A stretch of 64,000 nt of DNA from Gammaproteobacteria bacterium (lineage in GTDB: Bacteria; Pseudomonadota; Gammaproteobacteria; Ga0077536). This document shows positions 48,026 to 56,879 of this stretch, piece after piece. Position 1 is the stretch's first letter. Every line of letters begins with the position of its first letter. Under the pieces are notes generated by a model. The model saw only the letters and a program-made list of their open reading frames with translations. It was not told where the DNA came from and did not search any database. A program made the position numbers and the translations under genes. Location of the stretch: assembly GCA_021773835.1 (NCBI GenBank), contig JAJFJQ010000057.1, positions 1 to 64,000 of the forward strand. Reading direction: 5' to 3'.

Positions 48026-48994
48026 TCAATTCGTGTCAAAGGGGTCAAAACTCACCGCCCCCGACACCGATCCCAACTGCCCAGACAGCATCACCAAGCG
48101 GTCTACACCAAGCGCCACTCCGGCGCAGGCTGGCAGCGGCCCACTCTCGAGCGCCGCCATGAACAAGGGATCCAGCTCGACTGCGGGCAAACCTAGATAT
48201 TGCCGTCGCCTGTGCTCGTGGTCGTGACGCGCTAGCTGCTCCACCGGATCCACCACTTCAAAATAACCATTCGCGATCTCAATACCGCCAATCAACAACT
48301 CAAAGCGTTGTGCTACGGCCGGTGGGCCGGCGTCGATACGCGCATATGCTGCCTGCTCGACCGGAAAGTCGTAGACGAACAGTGCTTGTCTAGACGCGTC
48401 GTCTCGCACCATGACGTGCGCGAATAAGGCCTCCAGCAAGCTTGGCCTGTCGTCGCCGGCATCGCCGAGTTCGATGTTGCAGCGCAACGCCGCCGCACTA
48501 AGCGCGTCGGTACTTGCGTCATGCGGATCGAGGCCGGTACCGGCTTTGAACACATCTCGGTAGCGACGCCGGGCGAAATTCATGGTTGGTACGATGGCGC
48601 TTACCAGTGCCTCGACATCGTCCATCAGGCGATGGTGATCGAAGCCCAACCGATACCATTCCAACAGGGTAAATTCAGGCAAATGGTGACGCCCAGGGTT
48701 CTCCGCTCGAAACGCGTGACACAGTTGGTATATGTCACCGCTACCGGCGGCGAGCAAACGCTTCATCGCGAATTCGGGCGAAGTTTGCAGATATCCGTGC
48801 AGCGCATGCACAAGCTCTGCGTGGGGTTTGGAAACGAAGCTATTCAATGCCGGGTCCGGAGCGCCGAATGGCATCAACAGAGGCGTATCAACCTCCAGCA
48901 CATTGTTTTGCGCAAAATAAAGGCGAATTTCTTGAAGGATCTCGGCCCGTCGACGCAATGTCTCCATGGTTGCGCTTGGGCGCCAGCTGGGCAC
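48026..48994 (-). CDS. epmA: EF-P lysyl-modifying ligase EpmA
   Basis: 322 residues from GTG 48994 (VPSWRPSATMETL), which aligns with the E. coli start; the longer frame to 49225 overlaps efp. It is a truncated class II lysyl-tRNA synthetase-like protein lacking the anticodon domain. It attaches beta-lysine to Lys34 of EF-P. Motifs: RAEILQEIRLYFAQNNVLEVDTPLL, motif 2 RAENPGRHHLPEFTLLEWY, and motif 3 GVALGVDRLVML. It lies 46 bp from efp on the same strand and across the efp-epmB intergenic from epmB. Confidence 0.95.
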   Translation of the reverse strand: MPSWRPSATMETLRRRAEILQEIRLYFAQNNVLEVDTPLLMPFGAPDPALNSFVSKPHAELVHALHGYLQTSPEFAMKRLLAAGSGDIYQLCHAFRAENPGRHHLPEFTLLEWYRLGFDHHRLMDDVEALVSAIVPTMNFARRRYRDVFKAGTGLDPHDASTDALSAAALRCNIELGDAGDDRPSLLEALFAHVMVRDDASRQALFVYDFPVEQAAYARIDAGPPAVAQRFELLIGGIEIANGYFEVVDPVEQLARHDHEHRRRQYLGLPAVELDPLFMAALESGPLPACAGVALGVDRLVMLSGQLGSVSGAVSFDPFDTN

Positions 48995-49040
48995 GGGATC
49001 CGGTTTTCCAACGCGGGCTTGGATGTGATTGAGGCCGCTT

Positions 49041-49613
49041 CTAGTCTTCTTTCGCACGCGACACGTATTCGCCCGTACGCGTATCGATTTTGAGCAAGTC
49101 TTGTTCCTCGACGAACAATGGGACTTTGACAACAGCGCCCGTTTCAAGTGTGGCCGGTTTCGTACCACCGGAGGCGGTATCGCCCCGCACACCCGGATCG
49201 GTTTGGGTGATTTTGAGGATCGCAAAATTAGGCGGTACCACGGCGATTGGTTCGTTATTCCACAATGTCACCGTGCAGCGCTCCTGGCCCTTGAGCCACC
49301 TGACCGCATCGCCCATCGCAGCCGCGGGGGCCGTCACTTGTTCAAATGTTTCAGTGTTCATGAAGGTCCACGTCTCGCCGTCGCTGTACGAATACTCTAA
49401 TTCCGTCTCGATCACGTCCGCAGCTTCGACCGATTCGCCCGACTTGTAGGTCTTCTCGATCACTCGTCCCGTCATCAGGTTCCGGATCTTGATCCGGTTG
49501 AACGCCTGGCCCTTACCCGGCTTTACGATGTCGTTCTCGATGATGCTACACGGATCACCATCGATCATTATCTTTAGACCGGATTTAAATTGGTTAGTAC
49601 TGTATGAGGCCAT
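49041..49613 (-). CDS. efp: Translation elongation factor P
   Basis: 190 residues, three beta-barrel domains. It rescues ribosomes stalled at polyproline. The modification site is Lys34 in KPGKGQAF, and the flanking residues match the lysylated (EpmA/EpmB) subtype rather than the rhamnosylated (Arg32) one. Downstream on the same strand is epmA; epmB starts 34 bp away on the other strand. The trio is therefore a complete modification module. Confidence 0.97.
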   Translation of the reverse strand: MASYSTNQFKSGLKIMIDGDPCSIIENDIVKPGKGQAFNRIKIRNLMTGRVIEKTYKSGESVEAADVIETELEYSYSDGETWTFMNTETFEQVTAPAAAMGDAVRWLKGQERCTVTLWNNEPIAVVPPNFAILKITQTDPGVRGDTASGGTKPATLETGAVVKVPLFVEEQDLLKIDTRTGEYVSRAKED

Positions 49614-49647
49614 TACAATGAATTCTCGGTTGATTTAAGGCGGACGT

Positions 49648-50649
49648 ATGATAGCGCGAAGCGTGCGGCAGGTTCAGCAGCCAGATTGGATTTCGGAGCT
49701 CCGTGCTGCTTATTCTGACCCATTGCGTTTGCTCCAGGATCTGCACGTCCCGGCGACGGATGCCGACCTGCTGCCGGCAGCGAGTCGTTTCCCTTTCCGT
49801 GTGCCGCGCCCATTCGTCTCACGCATGCGCCCAGCCGACCCAAACGATCCATTGTTATTGCAGGTCTTACCGCGCACACCAGAAGTGGTACGTACACCGG
49901 GCGCGAGCATCGATCCCGTTGGCGATCTCGAAAGTCGCGTATCCCCGGCATTGATCCACAAGTATCGTGGTCGCGCGCTGATAATAATGAGCGGCGGTTG
50001 TGCAATTAACTGTCGCTATTGCTTTCGACGTCACTTCCCGTACTCAGATGCCGTCGGCACAGCCCAGATTGAGCACGCTATCGAGGCGGTGCGAAGCGAC
50101 CATTCGATCACCGAAATAATCCTAAGCGGTGGCGATCCCTTGCTCCTGAAAGATGACCATCTCGGAGAAATCATCACGCGGCTAGCGGCTATCCCGCACC
50201 TCACTCGTCTGCGGATCCACACCCGATTGCCGGTCACCATTCCGTCCCGGATCACCGTTCCACTCCTGCATGCGTTAACTGAGACCAAGCTCAAACCCGT
50301 GATGGTGTTTCACATTAATCACCCGAACGAAATCGATGCCGAGCTCGACGCGGCGCTAGGACGCTGCCACAGCGCGGGGATCCCGTTGCTAAATCAATCC
50401 GTGCTATTGCACGGAGTCAATGACGATGCGGCCACGCTGGCTGAGCTCTCTGAATCGTTGTTCGCGGCGTCGGTCCTTCCATACTATGTACACCTGCTCG
50501 ATGCTGTCGTCGGCGCCGCTCATTTCGACGTCGCGGAGTCGCGGGCGATCTCGATCGCAGCGGAACTACGCAGACGCGTCCCGGGATATTTAATGCCGCG
50601 ATTCGTACGTGAAATCGCCGGCGAAAACGCGAAAACGCCGATCGCGTAG
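49648..50649 (+). CDS. epmB: EF-P beta-lysylation enzyme EpmB (radical SAM lysine 2,3-aminomutase)
   Basis: 333 residues. It converts (S)-alpha-lysine to (R)-beta-lysine for EF-P modification, using S-adenosylmethionine and PLP. The radical SAM cysteine motif is CAINCRYCFRRHFPY (CxxxCxxC, ~116-124), with SGGDPLL, RIHTRLPVTIPSR, and the C-terminal LLNQSVLLHGVNDD and PYYVHLLDAV segments. It lacks the large C-terminal extension of clostridial KamA. It is divergent from efp, separated by 34 bp. Confidence 0.95.
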   Translation: MIARSVRQVQQPDWISELRAAYSDPLRLLQDLHVPATDADLLPAASRFPFRVPRPFVSRMRPADPNDPLLLQVLPRTPEVVRTPGASIDPVGDLESRVSPALIHKYRGRALIIMSGGCAINCRYCFRRHFPYSDAVGTAQIEHAIEAVRSDHSITEIILSGGDPLLLKDDHLGEIITRLAAIPHLTRLRIHTRLPVTIPSRITVPLLHALTETKLKPVMVFHINHPNEIDAELDAALGRCHSAGIPLLNQSVLLHGVNDDAATLAELSESLFAASVLPYYVHLLDAVVGAAHFDVAESRAISIAAELRRRVPGYLMPRFVREIAGENAKTPIA

Positions 50650-50759
50650 TTCAGCGACGCCGACCATCGGGGTCGCGCCATTATTGCCGCCACCTCTTGA
50701 CGGCCTGAGGGGCTTGGCATAGCTTGCTGTTATCAGTATCACACCTCGGAGATGCCCCA

Positions 50760-51347
50760 GTGCTCGACCTATTGTTCGACTGGCAAGCCGCCTTCAGCAT
50801 GGGCACCGACGTTGCCGTCTATCTCATCATGGCGCTGACGGGCACGACTTTTTTCGTGCTACGCCTGCTCTTAGCCTTGTTTTTTGGTGCCGACACCGAC
50901 GTCGACCCGGATATCAGTCACGATGCGGGCTCAGACTCCTCGTTCGGATTTTTTTCACTCTTATCGATACTCGCTTTTTTTATGGGCTCGGGCTGGATGG
51001 GCCTAACTTGCCGCGTCGATTGGGATATGAATGGTCTCGCGTCGGCCGCGGCGGCTGCCGCATTCGGTTTCGGGATGATGATGCTCGCCTCCGGCTTGAT
51101 GTTTACCGCACGCAAACTCAATCGGACGATCGACTACGACCTCAATACCGCTGTTGGTAGAACCGCTCGGGTCTATATGACGATACCAAAGCAAGGCGCC
51201 GGACGCGGACAAGTGGAGGTCGATGTATCGGGCCGGCGCAAAGTCCTCGAAGCCATTAGTAATGGTGAGAAACTAGACCAGTTCTCCAGTGTCCGTGTCG
51301 TCGAGGTACGCGACGATCAAACCCTCGTCGTCGAATCCGCGGATTGA
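50760..51347 (+). CDS. yqiJ: YqiJ/NfeD-like OB-fold inner-membrane protein
   Basis: 195 residues from GTG 50760, chosen for CGGAG nine bases upstream over the earlier TTG 50724. Three membrane helices (~12-33, 58-76 and 85-107) are followed by an OB-fold domain (AVGRTARVYMTIPKQGAGRGQVEVDV) typical of NfeD/YqiJ. These proteins pair with flotillin-type SPFH proteins; here the partner yqiK follows after 71 bp. Likely acts in membrane micro-domain or envelope stress functions. Confidence 0.87.
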   Translation: MLDLLFDWQAAFSMGTDVAVYLIMALTGTTFFVLRLLLALFFGADTDVDPDISHDAGSDSSFGFFSLLSILAFFMGSGWMGLTCRVDWDMNGLASAAAAAAFGFGMMMLASGLMFTARKLNRTIDYDLNTAVGRTARVYMTIPKQGAGRGQVEVDVSGRRKVLEAISNGEKLDQFSSVRVVEVRDDQTLVVESAD

Positions 51348-51418
51348 TTTTCCTCGCGTCGAAGAACCGATAATTAAAATGCTAATAAACGAGAAACAGA
51401 CCTAACAAGGAAACCAGC

Positions 51419-53029
51419 ATGGATATATCCCCCGGACCATTAATGCTTGTTGTCTCCGTCGTTCTGATCATCAGCTTCTTCTTTGTGATGCTGGTGATGC
51501 AGTACAAACGGTGCCCGTCGAACCGGGTACTGGTGGTCTACGGAAAGATCGCCGGCGCGCGCGCCGCGCGCTGTATTCATGGCGGCGGAACGTTCGTCGT
51601 GCCGTTGATGCAAAGTTATGCCTACATGTCGCTCGAACCGATGACGATCGACATTGAACTTCAAAGTGCGCTGTCGAAAAAGAACATCCGGGTAAACGTC
51701 CCCTCCACGTTTACTATCGGCATCTCTACGATACCTGAGATCATGAACAATGCCGCCGAGCGCCTCCTTGGTCTGGACGACGTTGCGATCGCGCATCAGG
51801 CGCGCGATATCATTTTGGGCCAAATGCGCCTCGTGATTGCCACCCTGTCGATCGAGGAGATCAACCAAGACCGCGAAAAATTTCTCGACTTGGTCAACAA
51901 GAACGTCAACTTCGAGCTAAATAAAATTGGTCTCGAAATGATCAACGTCAATATCCGCGACATCACCGACGAATCCGGATACATCGAGGCGTTGGGTCGC
52001 AAGGCCGCATCAGAAGCCGTCAACCAGGCCAAGGTGGAAGTCGCCGCTGCAGATCGTGAAGGCTCGATTGGTTCCGCCACCGCACAACGCGAAATGGATG
52101 TCGAGGTTGCAGAACAAAATTCACAGTCGGCCACGGGGCAAAAACAGGCCGAACGAAACCAACGTATTGAAGTCGCAAAACTCGAAGCCGAGGGTGTAGC
52201 GGGTGAAGCCAGCGCACAACGTAGTAAGGAAGTAGCGGTCGCCGAGCAAACTGCGCTATCGAGAGAAGGTCAGAAGAAGGCCGAAGCGCACCAGCGTGTG
52301 GAGATTGCAGAACTAGAAGCGGCGGCGATTAAAGGCGAGAACGAATCCAAGGCCAAAATGGCCGACTACAATGCGCAGTTATCCGAGCGCGAGGCAGAGG
52401 CAAAACGACGCGGCGAAGTCGCCATGGCAAACGCGGAACGCGACGTCTTATTAGCACAAAAAGACGAAGAGATTGCGTTGCTCGAGAAGCAGCAGGTTGC
52501 ACAACAAGTCGTAGAACGGACGAAGGTCGAGATCGACGCAGAGGCTGAAGCCGAGCGCCGACGACGCATCGCCGCCGGTGAAGCCGACGCGGTGCTGATG
52601 CGTTTTACTGCGGAAGCCGAAGGCACACGCAAACTACTCGAGGCGAAAGCCGAAGGGTATAAAGCACTAATGGCCGTATGCGAAGACCGCAAAGATCTGG
52701 CTCCCGCATTACTGATCATCGAGCAGCTACCTGAGCTCATCCGTGAACAAGTTAAGGCAATCCAAAACCTGCAGATCGACAAGATCACCGTATGGGATTC
52801 GGGTGATTCGAGCGGTAGCGGTGATTCGACGACTGCGGGATTTCTTAAGGGAATGATTGGCGCGCTTCCTCCAGTGCATGAACTCGCGCGCCAGGCAGGA
52901 ATAGAATTACCCGATATTCTTGGAAAAGTCGCTGAGATTGAGCCTTCAAGCCCGGTTGGATCCGCACCACCGCTAGCGTCAGCCGGCACGGCACCCGACG
53001 GCACAGGCTCCGATCAAGCGAATGCCTAG
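51419..53029 (+). CDS. yqiK: Flotillin/SPFH-family protein YqiK
   Basis: 536 residues. A single N-terminal membrane helix (~8-30), the SPFH domain (~45-200; NRVLVVYGKIAG, LGRKAASEAVNQAKVEVAAADREG), long Glu/Ala-rich heptad coiled coil (~190-440; repeated AEQ/GQKKAE segments with similar ~30-residue blocks) and a C-terminal tail. The coil contains near-repeats (VAEQNSQSATGQKQAE, VAEQTALSREGQKKAE). Flotillins form ring or cage assemblies in the membrane. Ribosome site AAGGA precedes ATG 51419. It forms a unit with yqiJ and ends in a terminator at 53131. Confidence 0.93.
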   Translation: MDISPGPLMLVVSVVLIISFFFVMLVMQYKRCPSNRVLVVYGKIAGARAARCIHGGGTFVVPLMQSYAYMSLEPMTIDIELQSALSKKNIRVNVPSTFTIGISTIPEIMNNAAERLLGLDDVAIAHQARDIILGQMRLVIATLSIEEINQDREKFLDLVNKNVNFELNKIGLEMINVNIRDITDESGYIEALGRKAASEAVNQAKVEVAAADREGSIGSATAQREMDVEVAEQNSQSATGQKQAERNQRIEVAKLEAEGVAGEASAQRSKEVAVAEQTALSREGQKKAEAHQRVEIAELEAAAIKGENESKAKMADYNAQLSEREAEAKRRGEVAMANAERDVLLAQKDEEIALLEKQQVAQQVVERTKVEIDAEAEAERRRRIAAGEADAVLMRFTAEAEGTRKLLEAKAEGYKALMAVCEDRKDLAPALLIIEQLPELIREQVKAIQNLQIDKITVWDSGDSSGSGDSTTAGFLKGMIGALPPVHELARQAGIELPDILGKVAEIEPSSPVGSAPPLASAGTAPDGTGSDQANA

Positions 53030-53102
53030 ATTCAGGGCCCACTAAGCGGCCTCAGCGCACTAAAGTTTGTCTTCGTTCGCGCCGCAATAGGCTATGAACG
53101 GA

Positions 53103-53165
53103 GACCCTCCCTCCCATTAATCCGTTCGCTGGAGGGTCGGTTGCATAACCGATCCTCCCTTTTTT
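53103..53165 (+). terminator. Intrinsic terminator after yqiK with a competing upstream arm
   Basis: GGAGGGTCGGTT (53131-53142) pairs with 53147-53158 (12 bp, one G-T, loop GCAT), followed by six T (53160-53165). An upstream GACCCTCC (53103-53110) is perfectly complementary to GGAGGGTC (53131-53138), so it could form an exclusive alternative hairpin. No gene on the plus strand follows, so an attenuator role is uncertain; the arm may simply strengthen folding. Confidence 0.85.
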
Positions 53166-53207
53166 ATTTGCGCTGGCCCGCGACGACCTAGCCGCTCCAA
53201 GCACGGT

Positions 53208-54089
53208 CTATAGCGATTCGTAGAACGCCTTCACCGCGGTACCGATCGCGTGCGGCGAGTCCTCTTGTAAAAAGTGGATCCCGTCGACGGTAATTTCCTG
53301 CTGATTAGGAAAAGTGCGTGTGTAATCCCGAACACTCCCCGTAATGTTTAACCCGGGATTGCCGTTGATGAACAGCTTCGGCAACGCGGTCGAGCCCCGT
53401 AGCCATTGCGCATTGGCGTCGATCATCGCGCAGGAATCCGGGGGTATGCCTTCAAGCGGTATTTCGCGCGACAAGTCTAAAGTGGGTTGACGACTCGCTT
53501 CGCTATCACGGTATGGAGCACGGTAACGTTCCATCTCCACGTCGGTAAACTTACGTGCTGTACCGAGCACGAGAAATCCTTCCACGATCTGATTCTCCTG
53601 GAGTATCAGCTTTTCTCCTTCATCGCCTTTTAATGCACGTACGAAGTCACGCGTCTCATCCGCCCACTCAGACCACATCATGGTGCGAACGATACCTTCC
53701 ATATGAACGATGCCGCGCACCCTGTCCGGATGACGCCGCGCCCAATCGACGCCGAGTACGACACCCCAATCTTGAAGGACAAGACAGACATCATCGAGTT
53801 CAAGCGCGTCGAAAAAAGCATCGAGAAAGGCGGCCTGTTCAAACAAACGATAACAATTTCGAGGCGAACGACTTGAATCACCCATCCCAATCAAATCCGG
53901 CGCGACGCAGCGTGCGATTGGTTCGACATGAGGAATAATATTTCGCCAGAGGTAGGAACTTGTTGGGTTGCCGTGCATAAAAACACAGGGTCGGCCGCTA
54001 CCGGTATCCACATAGGCCATCTCGGCGTCACGCGTGGTGACTCGATGACGCACATAGTTATCCTCGGCACTTATATTTTGTTCAGTCAT
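53208..54089 (-). CDS. Haloalkane dehalogenase (alpha/beta hydrolase)
   Basis: 293 residues. It should cleave carbon-halogen bonds with water, releasing halide and an alcohol. The LinB-like set is complete: HGNPTSSYLW with halide-binding Asn41, nucleophile Asp107 in LQDWGVVLG with halide-binding Trp108, candidate acid Glu131 in HMEGIV, and His272 in GIHFLQEDSP. These positions match LinB (Asn38, Asp108, Trp109, Glu132, His272) nearly residue for residue. No signal peptide. It is the last gene of the LLM-RidA-RidA operon, 61 bp after RidA copy A. Alternatives are epoxide hydrolase or other relatives, but the Trp/Asn halide pair favours a dehalogenase. Confidence 0.88.
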   Translation of the reverse strand: MTEQNISAEDNYVRHRVTTRDAEMAYVDTGSGRPCVFMHGNPTSSYLWRNIIPHVEPIARCVAPDLIGMGDSSRSPRNCYRLFEQAAFLDAFFDALELDDVCLVLQDWGVVLGVDWARRHPDRVRGIVHMEGIVRTMMWSEWADETRDFVRALKGDEGEKLILQENQIVEGFLVLGTARKFTDVEMERYRAPYRDSEASRQPTLDLSREIPLEGIPPDSCAMIDANAQWLRGSTALPKLFINGNPGLNITGSVRDYTRTFPNQQEITVDGIHFLQEDSPHAIGTAVKAFYESL

Positions 54090-54150
54090 TGTTAAATACC
54101 ACTTAATCTATAAACTTCCCGTAATCAAAATCCACCAATTCCTGCCATCC

Positions 54151-55458
54151 CTATTCGTCGTCAGGAATGATCGCCAACAAATCAATAACAACCTTGCATC
54201 CTGGTACGAATAGCGGCCCCGGAAGCCGCACAGTTGTACTCGCCGGTGGCGCGTCAGGAAACTCCTCCGCCCATGCGACGAAGGAAGTGAAAAACTCCCG
54301 AAAATCCGTATACAAACCGCGTCGACGCACGAGATTGTCACGCGTGGTACCGGCAGCCTTGCAGATCGCATCGATGTTTTTTACGACGTACCGCACATCG
54401 AGTTCCGCGGGTGATTCGTAGTAAGGGAAATTGGGATCCACCCGCGCCTCTGGGGCGAGTCCGTTCTTATAGTCAGTCGCCATCTGGCCCGAAAAAAACA
54501 AGAGGTTTCCGGCCTGTACTGCCTGTGGTTCATGCGTTAACGGCGTTGGTGCGGCATCGGTTTGGATTGTCCGCTTCGGTGGACCGTCACCCGGAATATA
54601 GGCAACGAGGTTAATCGCGATGCGCAATCCCGGCACACCAAGGCCCGAGACCGGCGCAACGATGCGTGCAGGCGGATCGGTCGGGAAGTATTTTTTCCAC
54701 ACTTGTTCAAAGCGAAAAAAGTCATCGCGATCGGTCATATAGACCTCCGCTTTGACGACATCGGCCATAGTTGCACCGCCCTCGGCCAAGATCGTTTTAA
54801 GTTTGTCGAGAATATATTCGGTTTGTAATCGACCGATTTCCGCGTAGTAAATAAAATTCGGATCGAGCGCCGCCTCTGGGGCTACGCCATGGTCGAAATC
54901 CGTCGCCGTGATAGAAGCTGTAAAGATATATTGACCCGCCTTTACCCCATAGTTAAACAATGGCTTATCGTCGAGTCCGCTCGGAACGGGTTTTGGCAGT
55001 GACGAAGGATTCAGAAACTCAATTGACTCGCCTTTTTGCGGGACGTAACCAATGGCGTCGACTTCTAGATTGCAATTGGGTACTGGCAGTTCTTCCAGCA
55101 GGATCGTAGCGCTTGGCGGTGCACCGGCGGGACCGCAAAGATCTTGCACGACGCGTTTGGTCCCATGGAGTTCGCTAGCATTGTCTTGATAGAGGATCAA
55201 AAACAGGCAGTTCTCCAACGATGACCCGCCCGCCTCCAACAACGTGCTGATGTTTTTCATCACGTAGTCTGTTTGGCGCTCGATATTGGAGCCATGATGT
55301 GGAAACGCCGCATTGATTTTCGCCGTCGGCGGAACCCCGGTAACAAAATCTGACGGCACCTGTCCCGACACATAAACAAATTGGCCGGCCTTGATGATTG
55401 GGGAATAGGCGACACGTGGTGCCGGCATCGATTTCGGGAAGATTGCTTCTTTTTTCAC
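54151..55458 (-). CDS. Triple-repeat RidA-like protein, copy A
   Basis: 435 residues from GTG 55458 with GGAGG before it. It is built from three RidA/YjgF-like domains of ~135-145 residues (VAYSPIIKAGQFVYVSGQ; NYGVKAGQYIFTASITATDFD; QAVQAGNLLFFSGQMATD are the repeat openings). In the middle repeat the catalytic-type Arg is kept (PPARIVAP), while the first has Ser (PPSATI) and the third Ser (PPASTT), judged by aligning the LP and VExxA-like segments. RidA enzymes hydrolyse enamines/imines, and RutC acts in pyrimidine breakdown. The catalytic Glu is not obvious. Three-domain RidA proteins are unusual. Confidence 0.85.
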   Translation of the reverse strand: MKKEAIFPKSMPAPRVAYSPIIKAGQFVYVSGQVPSDFVTGVPPTAKINAAFPHHGSNIERQTDYVMKNISTLLEAGGSSLENCLFLILYQDNASELHGTKRVVQDLCGPAGAPPSATILLEELPVPNCNLEVDAIGYVPQKGESIEFLNPSSLPKPVPSGLDDKPLFNYGVKAGQYIFTASITATDFDHGVAPEAALDPNFIYYAEIGRLQTEYILDKLKTILAEGGATMADVVKAEVYMTDRDDFFRFEQVWKKYFPTDPPARIVAPVSGLGVPGLRIAINLVAYIPGDGPPKRTIQTDAAPTPLTHEPQAVQAGNLLFFSGQMATDYKNGLAPEARVDPNFPYYESPAELDVRYVVKNIDAICKAAGTTRDNLVRRRGLYTDFREFFTSFVAWAEEFPDAPPASTTVRLPGPLFVPGCKVVIDLLAIIPDDE

Positions 55459-55541
55459 GATAACCTCCGGGGCTAGTTATTATGCGATCGGTTTTTCGTT
55501 ACTCGTAATTACATAGAACTCCTTATGGAACTCACTAATTC

Positions 55542-56849
55542 CTATTTAGGATCCGGCACCATCGCCATAAGATCTATCACGACCTTACACCCGGGAACCA
55601 TCGCCGGACTTGGTACGCGCACGGTCGTGCTTGCTGGCTGATCGGTTGGAAACTCTTCTCCCCAAGTTAGAAACGAAGTAAAGAACTCCGTGAAGTCGGT
55701 ATACAGGCCACGCCGGCGCACCAGATGATCACGTGTGATCCCGGCCGCCGCACAAATCGCATCGATGTTCTTCACGATATAGCGTACCTGTCGCTCAGAG
55801 GCAGAGCTGAAATAGGGGAAATTCGGATCAACTTGTGCTTCGGGCGGCACACCGTTTTCAAAGTCAGACGCCATCTGACCCGAAAAGAACAATAAATTGC
55901 CCGCTTGCACGGCCTGCGGCTCATGAATGATAGGGATCGGCGCAGCGTCGGTGTGGATCGTGCGTTTCGGCGGTCCATCACCGGGCACATAAGCAACAAG
56001 ATTAATGGCAATGCGGATCCCCGGCACACCAAGGTCGGTCACCGGCACGATATTACGGGCCGGCGGATCGGTTGGGAAATATTGCTTCCATACCTGCTCA
56101 AATCGATAAAAGTCATTCTGATCGGTGAGGTAAATATCGGCTTTGGCAACATCCGCTAAGCTTGCACCACCTTCCGCCAGAATAATCTTCAGCTTCTCCA
56201 AGATATATTCGGTTTGTAACCTTGCGCTCTCGGCGTAATAGATGAAATTAGGATCCATCGCCGCTTCGGGTGCGACCCCGTTATCAAAATCAGTCGCCAT
56301 GATTGCGCTGGTAAAAATATACTGTCCAGCTTTGACCGCGTAGTTAAACAGCGCACGGTCGTCCAGTCCGGTCGGGATCGGCTGCGGTAACGAGGGCGGA
56401 TTTAGCACCTCTATTGATTCACCGTTTTCCGGTATGTACGCGATTGCGTCAACTTCCAGGATGCAAAATGGTATTGGCAATTCTTCAACCACGATCGCGG
56501 CGTGAGGGGGTACGCCGTTAGCACCAAACACGTCTTGCATAACCCGCGCGCAACCGTATAGCTCAGCGGGATCGGTCTGGTAGACCCCTAGCAAAAGACA
56601 ATTGTCCATTGACGACCCACCGGCATCCAACAGGGTACGCAGGTAGCCTAAGACGAATTCAGTCTGTCGTTCGATATCCGAGCCATGATGCGGAAACTCG
56701 GCGTTGATTTTCGCCGCAGTGGGGACACCCTTTGAGAAATCTGACGCCAGCTGTCCGGATACGTAGACGAACGGCCCGGCTTTTACGAGTGGGGAATAGG
56801 CGACGCGCGGACGCGGCATGGACTCTGGGAAAACAACTTCTTTTTTCAC
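55542..56849 (-). CDS. Triple-repeat RidA-like protein, copy B
   Basis: 435 residues from GTG 56849 with AAGGAG nine bases upstream. It is a close paralogue of copy A along its whole length, with identical length and matching repeats. The first-repeat Arg position is His (PPHAAIV), the middle keeps Arg (PPARNIVP) and the third has Ser (PASTTV). The two genes are 83 bp apart in the same direction, so this looks like a tandem gene duplication that kept three-domain architecture. It probably forms hetero- or homo-oligomers with copy A. Preceded by the flavin monooxygenase gene (30 bp gap). Confidence 0.85.
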   Translation of the reverse strand: MKKEVVFPESMPRPRVAYSPLVKAGPFVYVSGQLASDFSKGVPTAAKINAEFPHHGSDIERQTEFVLGYLRTLLDAGGSSMDNCLLLGVYQTDPAELYGCARVMQDVFGANGVPPHAAIVVEELPIPFCILEVDAIAYIPENGESIEVLNPPSLPQPIPTGLDDRALFNYAVKAGQYIFTSAIMATDFDNGVAPEAAMDPNFIYYAESARLQTEYILEKLKIILAEGGASLADVAKADIYLTDQNDFYRFEQVWKQYFPTDPPARNIVPVTDLGVPGIRIAINLVAYVPGDGPPKRTIHTDAAPIPIIHEPQAVQAGNLLFFSGQMASDFENGVPPEAQVDPNFPYFSSASERQVRYIVKNIDAICAAAGITRDHLVRRRGLYTDFTEFFTSFLTWGEEFPTDQPASTTVRVPSPAMVPGCKVVIDLMAMVPDPK

Positions 56850-56879
56850 CGGGATCTCCTTGGGCTTATTGCTCGTGGG

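Noticed and set aside
48995-49225. Long N-terminal extension of epmA
   Set aside because: It overlaps efp in another frame and matches no EpmA N-terminus; GTG 48994 fits the family.
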